Source: Rhodoligotrophos sp. CJ14 (lineage in GTDB: Bacteria > Pseudomonadota > Alphaproteobacteria > Rhizobiales > Im1). From it: 64,000 bases of DNA. Position numbers and translations under genes: made by a program. This document shows positions 7,974 through 16,711 of the stretch, in pieces. A model generated the notes under the pieces. It saw only the letters and a list, made by a program, of their open reading frames with translations. It made no database searches and was not told the origin of the DNA. Within the stretch, counting starts at the first letter, position 1. Each line of letters begins with the position of its first letter. The stretch spans positions 1,889,516-1,953,515 of the forward strand of contig NZ_CP133319.1 of NCBI RefSeq assembly GCF_038811545.1. The letters are read 5' to 3'.

Positions 7974-9800
7974 ATGGCTGAGACCTCTCCCCTCATCGAT
8001 GATCGCGACCAGCCTCGGCCGCATCAATCGCTGCTCGGTAGGCTGTTTCAGGGAACTGCCGGCCGGTCCAATCTCCAGGTCGCCATCGGCGTTGTGCTCA
8101 TCATATTGAGCACCGTTCTGCCCGCCGCCACTGGCCATCCCTATTGGGCCCACAACTTTCTCATCGTCAATCTGTTCGTCACCGTTGCTGTTCTCCAGAA
8201 CCTGCTGCTGTCCGATGCGGGCCAGCTTTCCTTCGGCCAGGGCGCCATCTTCGGCATCGGCGCCTACATGACCGGGATCATCTCGGGCCTGTGGGGATAT
8301 AGCTACCCCGTCGGCTTCCTGGGCGGTGTCACCGCGGCCATGGTGCTCGGACTGCTATTCGCGGCACCGGCCCTGCGCGTCCAGAGCTTCTATCTGGGGT
8401 TCGTGACCTTAAGCGCCGCCATCGTCTTTCCGGAAATGCTGGTGGCCTTTTCCGATGTCACCAATGGCATCAACGGCATCGCGCGTGCCGTACCCGCCCT
8501 GACCGCACCCGTCCTCGGCGGCTTGAGCTGGATCTCCTTCATCATCATGGGGCTGGCTTGCGCGAGCCTGATCGGCCATTTGTGGTTCCGCCGCACCGCG
8601 CTCGGCCGGCGCATGCGGGTTGCCGCCCAAAGCCCCGAGGCTGCCGTGACCATGGGCTGGAGCCCCGGCATTCTGCGCTTCATCGCCTTCACCATAGCAG
8701 CGCTCGGCACAGGTATTGCCGGCGCGCTTTACTTGCCCGTTATCGGCTTCGTCAGCCCCTATGCGTTCCGGGTTGAACTTTCGATTTTCTTCTTCTTCGC
8801 CGTTATTGTCGGCGGCTCGGGCAAGCTCATCGGCCCGGTCATCGGCGTCTGGGTGCTCTACCTCCTGCCCAACGTGATCCTGGCAGATTTGGCCGTCTAC
8901 CGGCTGATGGCCTATGGCATCATCGCGCTCGTCATCATGCTGGCCTTCCCCGACGGAATCGTTGGGACCATCGAGAATGCCATAAAGCGCTATCGCTCGC
9001 GGCGGAGCAGCGGCGAGATCGAATTCGACCACGTGCTGAACCGCAGCGTGCCCGCCGTCCTGCACCCGCAGGCATCCTCCGGCGTAAAGGTCGAGAATGC
9101 CCGCAAGGCCTATGGCAAGATGGTCGCCCTCAATGATGTGAATGTCACCGTTGCACCGCGCACGATCCACGCCATCGTCGGCCCGAACGGATCCGGCAAG
9201 ACCACCCTGCTGAACATGATCTCCGGTCTTGCGCGGCTTGATGCCGGTCGCGTCATCATCGATGGCGTCGAGACCACCAACAAGCCCGGCTACAGCACCG
9301 CCCGGCTCGGCCTTGGCCGGACTTTTCAAACCCCGCGTGTTTTCGACGAGATGTCGATCTGGGACAATGTCTTGATCGGCAATGACGCCAAGACGTCCTC
9401 AGGTCCATCTTGGCTGCTCGAGGCCCTGAATGCCCACCGGGCCGAATGGGCATCCGAAACCGCCGATGTGCTCCCACACGCCCAGCGGCGCCTGCTGGAA
9501 ATTCTCCGCGTGCTGGCCATGGATTCCAAGATCGTGCTGCTGGACGAGCCCGCCGCGGGGCTTTCCTCCGTCGAACGGCGCAAGCTTGCCGCGCTTTTGC
9601 GCCTCGTTCGCGACAAGCTGGGCAAGACGGTCGTGCTGATTGAGCATGACCTGCACCTGGTCTGGGACGTGGCCGACCACATCACCGTCCTCGATGCGGG
9701 CGATGTCGTTGCCGACGGAGCACCGCGCGCCATCCTGAACGATCCTCGCGTCAGGGCACTGTTCGGCGCATCGACGCCAAGGATGAGTGCCAATGCTTGA
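7974..9800 (+). CDS. Fused LivM permease - LivG ATPase, branched-chain-type ABC transporter
   Basis: The 608-residue protein joins two subunits that are usually separate. Residues of about 1-345 are a LivM-type membrane permease (LLLSDAGQLSFGQGAIFGIGAYM, then VGGSGKLIGPVIG). After a short hydrophilic linker, residues of about 368-608 are a LivG-type ATPase with Walker A GPNGSGKTT near residue 403, a Q-loop in LGRTFQTPRVFDEM, a LivG-like signature LPHAQRRLLEIL and Walker B IVLLDEP. The frame runs through without interruption, so it is a true fusion in this sequence. livF overlaps its end by eight bases. Such LivMG fusions occur elsewhere but are less common than separate genes. Confidence 0.93.
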   Translation: MAETSPLIDDRDQPRPHQSLLGRLFQGTAGRSNLQVAIGVVLIILSTVLPAATGHPYWAHNFLIVNLFVTVAVLQNLLLSDAGQLSFGQGAIFGIGAYMTGIISGLWGYSYPVGFLGGVTAAMVLGLLFAAPALRVQSFYLGFVTLSAAIVFPEMLVAFSDVTNGINGIARAVPALTAPVLGGLSWISFIIMGLACASLIGHLWFRRTALGRRMRVAAQSPEAAVTMGWSPGILRFIAFTIAALGTGIAGALYLPVIGFVSPYAFRVELSIFFFFAVIVGGSGKLIGPVIGVWVLYLLPNVILADLAVYRLMAYGIIALVIMLAFPDGIVGTIENAIKRYRSRRSSGEIEFDHVLNRSVPAVLHPQASSGVKVENARKAYGKMVALNDVNVTVAPRTIHAIVGPNGSGKTTLLNMISGLARLDAGRVIIDGVETTNKPGYSTARLGLGRTFQTPRVFDEMSIWDNVLIGNDAKTSSGPSWLLEALNAHRAEWASETADVLPHAQRRLLEILRVLAMDSKIVLLDEPAAGLSSVERRKLAALLRLVRDKLGKTVVLIEHDLHLVWDVADHITVLDAGDVVADGAPRAILNDPRVRALFGASTPRMSANA

Positions 9801-10512
9801 GATCAGGGAGCTCAGATCCGGCTACGGGCGCGTGCCGGTCCTGCACGGGGTGGATCTCAGCCTCAAGCCCGGCGAGATCCTGCTGGTGCTCGGCGCGAAC
9901 GGTGCGGGCAAGTCGACGCTGCTGCGCACTATCGCGGGCTTCATCAAGCCGACCTCCGGCTCGGTCCTGTTCGAGAACAGCGATATTGCCGGCCGGCCGC
10001 CCGAAGAATTGGCGCGGGCCGGATTGCGGCTGGTTCTCGATGGCCATCGCGTCTTCCCGAACATCTCCGTGGCCGACAACATCCGCCTCGGCGCGGTAAT
10101 GCATGGTGCCAAGCGCTCTTTCGAGGAGCTCGCCGGCCCGGCCTTTGAGATGTTCCCGATTCTGCGGGAGAAGCTGCACCAGCCCGCACGCGAGCTCAGC
10201 GGCGGCCAGCAGCAGATGGTGGCGCTCGCTCAGGCCTTTGCCGCCAAGCCCAAGGTGCTGCTCTGCGACGAGCCCTCTCTCGGCCTAGCCCAGGCTCTGC
10301 TGCCGCAGATTCTCGATTTTCTTCGTGAATGGGCCCGTTCGGGAACCGGCATCATCATCGTCGAGCAGCAGATTGGCGTCGCCTTGCACGTGGCCGACCG
10401 GGCCATGGTCATCGAACGCGGAGAAGTGAAACTGTCCGGCACCGCCGATGAGCTTCGCACCAATCCCCGCGTGCAGGACATCTATATGGGCCTTTCCGCC
10501 GATGCCGAGTGA
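9793..10512 (+). CDS. Branched-chain-type ABC transporter ATP-binding protein, LivF family
   Basis: About 239 residues from the ATG at 9793; a GTG at 9787 would add two. The ATPase has Walker A GANGAGKST, the LivF-type signature ELSGGQQQMVALAQAF and Walker B VLLCDEPSLGLAQ. The ATG overlaps the stop of the LivM-LivG fusion, so the two are likely translated together. It should pair with the fused LivG domain to power uptake through LivH/LivM with the periplasmic binding protein encoded at 13893-15119. Confidence 0.93.
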   Translation: MLEIRELRSGYGRVPVLHGVDLSLKPGEILLVLGANGAGKSTLLRTIAGFIKPTSGSVLFENSDIAGRPPEELARAGLRLVLDGHRVFPNISVADNIRLGAVMHGAKRSFEELAGPAFEMFPILREKLHQPARELSGGQQQMVALAQAFAAKPKVLLCDEPSLGLAQALLPQILDFLREWARSGTGIIIVEQQIGVALHVADRAMVIERGEVKLSGTADELRTNPRVQDIYMGLSADAE

Positions 10513-11653
10513 TGTCCAACACGGCTCGGCGCTGTTTGCGCCAATCCGCTTGAGGGATACGGCCTTCAAGAACCGCATCGTCATCTCGCCGATGCAACAA
10601 TACGCGGCCGGGCGAGACGGCAATCCCGGCACTTGGCATTGCGAACATCTCGGTCGGCTGGCGGCAGGCGGCGCGGGCCTGGTCTTCGCCGAAGTCAGCG
10701 CCGTCAGCCCCGAGGGACGCAACACCCATTTCGACACCGGGCTCTGGTCGGAGTCCCACATTGCAGCCTGGGCGCCAATTGTCGAAGAGATCGCACGTCA
10801 CGGGGCGGTGCCTGGAATTCAGATTGGCCATTGCGGCCGCAAGGCTTCGATCCAATGCCCTTGGGACGGATTTGGCCCCTTAGGACCATCGGATGCCGCC
10901 CGCGGGGAACCGCCTTGGCCCGTTATCGGCCCATCACCGATAGCCTCCAATCCGGGTTGGCCGGTGCCGGCCGAGCTTTCGGTTGCGCAAATTACCACCC
11001 TCGTCGGGCAATTCGCTGACGCCGCGAGGAGGGCCGCTGCAGCGGGATTCCGTGCGCTGAATGTTCACGGCGCCCATGGCTATCTCATCCACAGTTTTCT
11101 GTCGCCTTTGAGCAATCACCGCGCGGACAGCTATGGTGGAAACATTGTGGGCCGCATGAAATTCGCCCTTGAGGTCGCCGAAGCCGTGCGCGCGAGCTGG
11201 CCGGATCCGCTCCCGATCTTCTTCCGCGTGTCGGCCATCGATGGTCTGCCCGGCGGCTGGGAGATAGACGATTCTATCGAGCTCGCGCGCGCCCTTAAGC
11301 GGCGGGGCATCGATGTCATCGATTGTTCCTCCGGGGGGCTCACCACGCGCTCGACCACTGCCGCTGTGCCGAGACCGGAGGGATATCAGGTGCCCCTGGC
11401 CTCGGCTATTCGTGACGGCGCGCAGATCAAGACCATGGCCGTCGGCCTCATCCGCAATCCGCAATTCGCGGAAGCGGTCGTCGCCGACCAACGCGCCGAT
11501 TTCGTAGCAATCGGGCGTGAGAGCCTGAGTGATGCGTTCTGGCCGGCGCGCGCCGCCGTGGAACTCTTGGGAGAGGAAAAGGGCTACGCGCTGTGGCCTC
11601 GGCGCTACGGCTGGTGGCTGGAGCGCAGGGCTCAGCAGCTTCGGCTCGCATGA
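10502..11653 (+). CDS. NADH:flavin oxidoreductase, Old Yellow Enzyme family
   Basis: The protein has 383 residues from the ATG at 10502, which overlaps the end of livF; an upstream GTG in frame at 10448 lies inside livF and is less likely. It is a TIM-barrel FMN flavoprotein of the YqjM/OYE type. Family motifs include LFAPIRLRDTAFKNRIVISPM at the N-terminus, HGAHGYLIHSFLSPLSNHR with the flavin/substrate-binding histidine and the RADSYGG loop. Such enzymes use NAD(P)H to reduce activated C=C bonds, and relatives also demethylate amines or reduce nitro groups. Its place between transporter genes and an amidohydrolase points to a catabolic role on the imported compound. Confidence 0.92.
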   Translation: MPSDVQHGSALFAPIRLRDTAFKNRIVISPMQQYAAGRDGNPGTWHCEHLGRLAAGGAGLVFAEVSAVSPEGRNTHFDTGLWSESHIAAWAPIVEEIARHGAVPGIQIGHCGRKASIQCPWDGFGPLGPSDAARGEPPWPVIGPSPIASNPGWPVPAELSVAQITTLVGQFADAARRAAAAGFRALNVHGAHGYLIHSFLSPLSNHRADSYGGNIVGRMKFALEVAEAVRASWPDPLPIFFRVSAIDGLPGGWEIDDSIELARALKRRGIDVIDCSSGGLTTRSTTAAVPRPEGYQVPLASAIRDGAQIKTMAVGLIRNPQFAEAVVADQRADFVAIGRESLSDAFWPARAAVELLGEEKGYALWPRRYGWWLERRAQQLRLA

Positions 11654-11688
11654 AGCGGGGCGCAGCCTGCGGTCTTGGGCCCGATGCA

Positions 11689-12828
11689 ATGGGGACGATG
11701 ATGGACTTCAGAGCTCTGCAGTTTGACACCGAAGCGATGCTGACTGGGCTGCGGCCTTGGGTCGAGTGTGAAAGCCCGACCTGGGACGCCACCGCCGTGA
11801 ACCGGATGATGGACCTGGCGTCCAAGGATATGGCAGATGCCGGCGCCCGCATCACGCGTGTGCCCGGCCGGCTTGGCTTCGGAGATTGCGTGCGCGCCCA
11901 GTTCCCGCATAGCCGATCCGCACCGGGTATACTGATCCTCGGCCATCTCGATACCGTTCACCCCGTGGGAACCCTGGCGAAATGCCCATGGCGTCGAGAA
12001 GGCGAGAAATGCTACGGCCCTGGCATTCTGGATATGAAGGGCGGCAATTACATCGCCCTTGAAGCCATCCGCCAGCTTCAGCGCGCCGGCTTCGAAACGC
12101 CCCTGCCCGTGACAGTTCTCCTCACGAGCGATGAGGAGGTCGGCAGCCCGAGCACGCGCGAGCTGATCGAGCAGGAAGCGCGCCAGCACGCATTCGTGCT
12201 TGTGCCCGAGCCCGGAATGCCGGATGGCGGTGTCGTATCCGGCCGCTATGCGATCGCCCGCTATAATCTCAGCGCGGTTGGCATGCCGAGCCATGCCGGC
12301 GCCCGGCTTTCGGAGGGCCGCTCCGCCATTCGCGAGATGGCAAGGCAGATCCTCGCCATCGAGGAAATGACCACGGAGGATTGCACCTTCAGCGTCGGTG
12401 TCGTGCATGGCGGCGAATGGGTGAATTGTGTGCCCTCGGTCTGCACGGGCGAGGTACTCAGCATGGCCAAGCGCCAGGAGCATCTCGATCAGGGTGTCTC
12501 CCGAATGCTGGCGCTGTCGGGCACCCGTGCCGGTGTCGAGTTCACCGTGACCCGCGGTGTGACGCGTCCCGTATGGGAGCTGTCCGAAAGCAGCATGGGC
12601 CTGCTTGAGAGCGCCCGCAAGGTCGCCCGCCAGCTTGGTCTTGATCTGCCCGATCACAGCATGGGCGGCGGATCGGACGGGAATTTCACCGGGGCCATGG
12701 GCATTCCCACCCTCGATGGCCTGGGCTGCCTCGGTGATGGCTATCATACCCTGCAGGAATTCATCTCCGTCCGGAGCCTCGCCGAACGGGCCAAGCTCTT
12801 TGCAGGCCTCCTCTTGGAGCTGAAGTAA
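11689..12828 (+). CDS. M20 family metallopeptidase (glutamate carboxypeptidase / CPG2-like)
   Basis: About 379 residues with the co-catalytic zinc motifs of M20 enzymes: ILGHLDTVHPVG (His/Asp), GPGILDMKGG (bridging Asp), TSDEEVGSPST (catalytic Glu pair), PEPG, and a late metal histidine in GDGYHTLQEF. The closest resemblance is to carboxypeptidase G2-type hydrolases, which cleave C-terminal glutamate or related amide bonds. The start is uncertain: ATGs occur at 11650 (overlapping the OYE stop as ATGA), 11689, 11698 and 11701; family proteins begin shortly before the ALQFDTEAMLTGLRPWVECESPT segment, so 11689 or later fits best. It probably hydrolyses an amide in the imported substrate. Confidence 0.9.
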   Translation: MGTMMDFRALQFDTEAMLTGLRPWVECESPTWDATAVNRMMDLASKDMADAGARITRVPGRLGFGDCVRAQFPHSRSAPGILILGHLDTVHPVGTLAKCPWRREGEKCYGPGILDMKGGNYIALEAIRQLQRAGFETPLPVTVLLTSDEEVGSPSTRELIEQEARQHAFVLVPEPGMPDGGVVSGRYAIARYNLSAVGMPSHAGARLSEGRSAIREMARQILAIEEMTTEDCTFSVGVVHGGEWVNCVPSVCTGEVLSMAKRQEHLDQGVSRMLALSGTRAGVEFTVTRGVTRPVWELSESSMGLLESARKVARQLGLDLPDHSMGGGSDGNFTGAMGIPTLDGLGCLGDGYHTLQEFISVRSLAERAKLFAGLLLELK

Positions 12829-12829
12829 A

Positions 12830-13399
12830 GTGGACGATCAGCACCCCATCTTCGAACTCCGGAAATACCGCGTGGCCGATGGGCGGATGCAGGACGAGAT
12901 CGAGCGCGCATTGAGCTGCATTCGCCCACAAGAACAAGGCGGCCTTGCTCTGTTCGCACGCCACGCTATCCCCGCCCCTCTGGGCATGTGGCGCGCGATC
13001 ACTGGCCCGAGCCTGCCTTGCGTTCTGTTCCTCTACCAGTGGCCCAGCGTGGCCGCCCGGGCGAGCGCCTTCGAAAGCTTTTATGCCGACGCGGAATGGC
13101 AGCGCGAAAGGGCGCGCACCAATGGCGGACAGGAGATCGTCGATCGCATGGACGATCTCCTCTATATCGGCGCCTCGCCGAAGCCCATGCCCGCTGATCG
13201 GATCTACGAATTCGAGCTCTCTCCATCGGATCGAGCGTCCGATGATCTGGTAGCATTCCTCAAGCCGCTCTGTGGCAACGATCCGCGGCACCTCGCCATC
13301 CGCGCCTATGCCTCCCTCTCAGATGCGTTGAACCGAAACACGGAAAGCCCCGCGCCCCGCCTCCTTTGCGCACCCATTGCCACGGGGGCCTCCTCATGA
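12830..13399 (+). CDS. NIPSNAP-like dimeric alpha/beta-barrel protein
   Basis: A 189-residue protein starting at a GTG one base after the M20 stop. Residues of about 8-115 look like a NIPSNAP domain: FELRKYRVADGRM at the start, then VLFLYQWPSVAARASAFESF and a DAEWQRERA end. A second, incomplete domain starts at IYEFELSPSDRAS and runs out at the stop codon. The end overlaps the next gene as ATGA, and that gene begins with what looks like the missing second half, so the two may be one split gene. Function is unknown; the fold is shared by cofactor-free oxygenases, isomerases and EthD-type accessory proteins. Confidence 0.7.
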   Translation: MDDQHPIFELRKYRVADGRMQDEIERALSCIRPQEQGGLALFARHAIPAPLGMWRAITGPSLPCVLFLYQWPSVAARASAFESFYADAEWQRERARTNGGQEIVDRMDDLLYIGASPKPMPADRIYEFELSPSDRASDDLVAFLKPLCGNDPRHLAIRAYASLSDALNRNTESPAPRLLCAPIATGASS

Positions 13400-13878
13400 G
13401 ACCTGTCTACCGCATCGGTCTTCGCCACAAGAGGGTGATCTGCATCGAGCACTGGCCGAGTTGGGAGGCCTTTGATGCACTCCGCCCCGAGCCGCGCACC
13501 TTCCCCTCCGATCTTGCCTATTCGGACGGCGAAGTCCGCCTGCACGATCTCTCCGGCACCTGCTTCGAGCTGCAGCGCCTGCGCGTCAACAATGGGGGGC
13601 TCGCCGCCGCCAAGCAGCTCCTGGCGGAAGATGTTGCAATGTGGCGGGCGGCCGGTGCTCAGGTCATCGGCCGGTTCGAGGTGGTGCATGGCCATGATCT
13701 GCCCGCTCTCTTGCTCCTCTTGAACTGGGAGAGCGCCGAGCGGGCGGCTGAGGCCGGGCGCGAGATCGAATCCAGTACTGCACTCAATGAAAAGCGCCAG
13801 CAGGACCGCCTCGCCTCCGGCCGGGCGGCCATTCGGGCAAGCAGCCGCGTCCTCGGCTGCACCCTATGTCTGGAATAA
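13396..13878 (+). CDS. Dimeric alpha/beta-barrel (NIPSNAP-like) protein
   Basis: This protein has 160 residues from the ATG at 13396, whose ATGA overlaps the stop of the previous gene; a start at 13366 in the same frame is less likely. Its first 30 residues (RVICIEHWPSWEAFDALRP) resemble only the C-terminal half of a barrel domain. Residues of about 45-160 form a complete one (CFELQRLRVNNGG, then AGAQVIGRFEVV and LLLLLNWESAERAAE). The GAQVIGRF/LLLLLNW pattern is also visible in the protein at 15198-15842, so these are probably paralogous domains. Function unknown. Confidence 0.65.
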   Translation: MRPVYRIGLRHKRVICIEHWPSWEAFDALRPEPRTFPSDLAYSDGEVRLHDLSGTCFELQRLRVNNGGLAAAKQLLAEDVAMWRAAGAQVIGRFEVVHGHDLPALLLLLNWESAERAAEAGREIESSTALNEKRQQDRLASGRAAIRASSRVLGCTLCLE

Positions 13879-13892
13879 GGAGGGAGTGGTCA

Positions 13893-15119
13893 ATGAACAG
13901 GAACAGATTAAGAACATCAAGGCGTGGGTTGACGGCTGCCGCCCTCGCGACGGCCTTATTGGGCTGGCCATTGTCGGCCGGAACCGTGGGCGCGCAGGAA
14001 GGGCCGGTCAAAATCGGGTTGTTTCTCGAACTGACCGGCGGCTCGGCCTCGACCACATCCGAGGCCAGCCAGCTCGGGGTGGAGCTCGCTGTCTCTGAGA
14101 TCAACGCGGCGGGCGGCATCGGCGGACGCCAGCTTCAGCTCGTGGTGGCGGACACGCAAACCGATGCGACCGTGGGCGTCGGCGAGATGAAGCGTCTCGT
14201 CCTTCAGGAAGGGGTGCAATTCGTCTTCGGTCCGGTGATCAGCCAGGTGTTCATGGCAGCCGCGCCGGTGGTCAACGAGGCCAAGATCTCGTCCATCGGC
14301 TCGACCGGCTCTCTGGCGATCACCCCGGCCTTCGCCCCTTATTACTTCAGCACGCTCATCAATGCTGAAGTGCAGGCCAAGAAGATGGTGAGCGAGGCGA
14401 TTGACGTCCGCAAAGCCAAGAAAGTGGCCATCCTGTCCGACACCGGCGCGCAGGCGAAGGATTTCGTTGCGGCGGTGAAGAAGGAGCTGGAAGCTCGTGG
14501 CGTGGAGCTGACCGGCACTCAGGAATATCAGTACCGCGCGACCGACATGACCCCGCAATGGCTCGCGCTCAAGCGGGGAGATCCTGATGAGCTGCTGTTC
14601 TTTACCTCCAGCGGCGAGGATGGCGGCCATGCGCTCAAGAGCTTGAGCGAGCTCGGCTGGGATATCCACGTGACCGGCAACTGGAGCATTGGCGCTTTTG
14701 CCGAGATCGTCGAGCAGATCGCGGGCAAGGAAGCATTCCAGAACGTGACCGGTGCCAATTATCGCGGCTTCACCTTCTGCAAGGGCGGTGAGCAGCCCAC
14801 GAAATATCTCGAGCTGGTGGAAAAGACCAAGAAATTCGCACCCGACCGTGCCGCCCGGGCCGCAATGACCTTCGTCGCGCTGTTTTACGATGCAACCTAT
14901 CTCATGAAGGCGGCCGTGGAGGGCTCTGGCGGCAAATGGGAAGGCCCTGGCATTGCAGAGTGGATCGAGAAGAATGCCAGCAGCGTCAATGGAGTGGCGG
15001 GCAAGTACACGCCGACCTCGAGCTCGCATTTCCTCTATGATGCGGACGCGGTGGTGACGGTCAATCCTGCCGAACGCGGCGAGGCGAACATCCAGGAACG
15101 GGCCGACTGCGCGAAGTGA
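13893..15119 (+). CDS. Branched-chain-type ABC transporter substrate-binding protein, LivK family
   Basis: 408 residues from the ATG at 13893, chosen because AGGAGGG lies directly upstream. An N-terminal signal peptide (basic MNRNRLRTSRRG, hydrophobic core, cleavage near VGAQE) sends it to the periplasm. The mature part starts PVKIGLFLELTGG and has the type I periplasmic-binding layout with VELAVSEINAAGGIGGRQLQ. It should deliver the substrate to the LivH/LivMG/LivF transporter encoded just upstream. A cysteine near the end (ERADCAK) and one in FTFCKGGEQ could form a disulfide. The ligand cannot be told from the sequence. Confidence 0.92.
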   Translation: MNRNRLRTSRRGLTAAALATALLGWPLSAGTVGAQEGPVKIGLFLELTGGSASTTSEASQLGVELAVSEINAAGGIGGRQLQLVVADTQTDATVGVGEMKRLVLQEGVQFVFGPVISQVFMAAAPVVNEAKISSIGSTGSLAITPAFAPYYFSTLINAEVQAKKMVSEAIDVRKAKKVAILSDTGAQAKDFVAAVKKELEARGVELTGTQEYQYRATDMTPQWLALKRGDPDELLFFTSSGEDGGHALKSLSELGWDIHVTGNWSIGAFAEIVEQIAGKEAFQNVTGANYRGFTFCKGGEQPTKYLELVEKTKKFAPDRAARAAMTFVALFYDATYLMKAAVEGSGGKWEGPGIAEWIEKNASSVNGVAGKYTPTSSSHFLYDADAVVTVNPAERGEANIQERADCAK

Positions 15120-15135
15120 TGCAGCTCGCCAACCA

Positions 15136-15166
15136 GGGCGCAGCGGCGCGTCTTCGGGCTGCGTCC
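15136..15166 (+). terminator. Hairpin after the substrate-binding-protein gene
   Basis: GGGCGCAGC at 15136-15144 can pair, with one mismatch, with GCTGCGTCC at 15158-15166 across a 13-base loop. There is no T-tract, so it may be an attenuator or mRNA-stabilising structure that keeps binding-protein message in excess rather than a full terminator. Confidence 0.35.
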
Positions 15167-15197
15167 TGCTCCCAACAGGATTGAAAGAGGCAACCCG

Positions 15198-15842
15198 GTG
15201 CCGTCACTTCTCTACACAGCGGAACTCGCTCTCAACGAGGAAGACATTCAACCCTTCCTCGACTGGTATGCCTATCGTCATGCGCCGGATCTTTACCCCA
15301 TCGGCTTTCAGTCCTGCGCCTGCTACCGGGCAACCATCGGCGACATGACCTTCTTCGACATCTATGAGATCCCCGCTTGGGAGATCTTCATGAAACCCGC
15401 ATACGGGCTCATGGCCGAGCGCGACGTTTACGCCGCCGACATCCTCTCGAAGCGGCTGAACAAGGCGCACACCCTCTATGAGCACGAACAGCTCCATCCG
15501 GCATCCCCCGAACGAGCCCTCCCGCTGGATGCCGACTGGATCTCCATCCTGCGCTTCAATGCCAGCGCGGAGCGCGATGCGCTGGAGACCGTCATTCACC
15601 AGGAAGCGGCCCGCTTGGCCAACGCGGGAGCAAAGCTTATTCGCTTTGCCCGGCGCACCAAGGATCATCCGACCTATACGACTCACCGTCCGCATTTCAT
15701 GCTGCTGGCCGAATGGCCGCAAAAGCCGCCATCGGAAGCAGAGCTCTTCAAGCCGGTCGAGCAACAGTTGAGCGGGCGCATTTCGGACCTGACGCCCTTT
15801 TTGGGCTACCGCGTCTATCCCTGGCCCGATCGCCCGATCTAA
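15198..15842 (+). CDS. Two-domain dimeric alpha/beta-barrel (EthD-like) protein, function unknown
   Basis: A 214-residue protein from a GTG preceded by GAAAGAGG. The first half (DIQPFLDWYAYRHAPDL, FYRATIGDMTFFDIYEIPAWE-like segment) has the 'W-d-eH-pdl' look of EthD/DUF4286-type barrels; the second half (DWISILRFNASAERDAL, then GAKLIRFARR and HFMLLAEWPQ) repeats the pattern seen in the gene at 13396. No catalytic residue can be named. It is the third protein of this fold in the island, between the binding-protein gene and an SDR gene, which suggests a role on the pathway substrate or as an accessory protein. Confidence 0.6.
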   Translation: MPSLLYTAELALNEEDIQPFLDWYAYRHAPDLYPIGFQSCACYRATIGDMTFFDIYEIPAWEIFMKPAYGLMAERDVYAADILSKRLNKAHTLYEHEQLHPASPERALPLDADWISILRFNASAERDALETVIHQEAARLANAGAKLIRFARRTKDHPTYTTHRPHFMLLAEWPQKPPSEAELFKPVEQQLSGRISDLTPFLGYRVYPWPDRPI

Positions 15843-15898
15843 ATTGCCTGAAGAGGCGGCCCGCGCCGCAGATATCCCGCGAACAAGGAGAAATGACG

Positions 15899-16651
15899 AT
15901 GAGACTTGCAGGCCGGCGTGTCGTGGTGACCGGAGCGGGTTCGGGCATCGGACTTGCGGCAGCACTCGTGCTGGCCAGGGAAGGAGCCCGCGTCGGACTG
16001 ATCGACTACGACCCCGTAAAGCTTGGGGAAGCGATGGCAAAGCTGGGCTCCGGTGGTTTTGGTGCCGCCGCCGATGTGAGCAATTCGGCTGAAGTCGAGG
16101 CTGCCATAGCAGCAATAGCGGAAGAGCTCGGTGGGCTTGACGGTGTGGTCAATTCGGCCGGTATTGACCTCCTCAGACCTTTCGCCGAGACCGGACCTGA
16201 TGACTGGAACCGCGTCATGGCGGTCAATGTCAATGGCCCCTATCACGTCTGCAGGGCGGCGCTTCCCCATCTGAAGCGCGCGGGCTTCGGCACGGTCGTC
16301 AATATCTCCTCGGCGGCGGGGTTGCGGCCGCTTGAGCACCGCACCGCCTACTGCGCCTCGAAAGCTGCCCTTGTGATGTTTACGAAGACCCTGGCGGCTG
16401 ACCTGGCACCTGATGAGATCCGGGCCAATGTCATCTGTCCCGGCATCGTCGACACTCCCCTGTTCCTGGCGTCCTACCAGAACGCGCCGGACCCAGACGC
16501 CGAGCTCAGACGGATTCAGGATCGCTATCTCATCAAGAGGGCGGCTCAGCCGGAAGAGATCGCGGAGGCGGTTCTGTTCCTCACCAGCCGCGAGTCCTCC
16601 TACATCACCGGCTCGGCGCTTGCGGTCGATGGCGGCCGTTCGTTTCACTAA
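15899..16651 (+). CDS. SDR family NAD(P)-dependent oxidoreductase
   Basis: A 250-residue classical short-chain dehydrogenase from the ATG at 15899, which is correctly spaced from AAGGAG (15885-15890); the ATG at 15893 is too close. It has the cofactor loop TGAGSGIG (11-18), N110, S138 in NISSAAG, and Y151/K155 in YCASK. The end reads ITGSALAVDGG. It closes the enzyme run of the catabolic island, and with the SDR at 5225 gives the island two alcohol/ketone dehydrogenases. Substrate unknown. Confidence 0.92.
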   Translation: MRLAGRRVVVTGAGSGIGLAAALVLAREGARVGLIDYDPVKLGEAMAKLGSGGFGAAADVSNSAEVEAAIAAIAEELGGLDGVVNSAGIDLLRPFAETGPDDWNRVMAVNVNGPYHVCRAALPHLKRAGFGTVVNISSAAGLRPLEHRTAYCASKAALVMFTKTLAADLAPDEIRANVICPGIVDTPLFLASYQNAPDPDAELRRIQDRYLIKRAAQPEEIAEAVLFLTSRESSYITGSALAVDGGRSFH

Positions 16652-16711
16652 GAACACGACGAAGATGCCAGAAGCTATGACTTGCCCGCCGATCAGTCCG
16701 GGGCTCGCACC

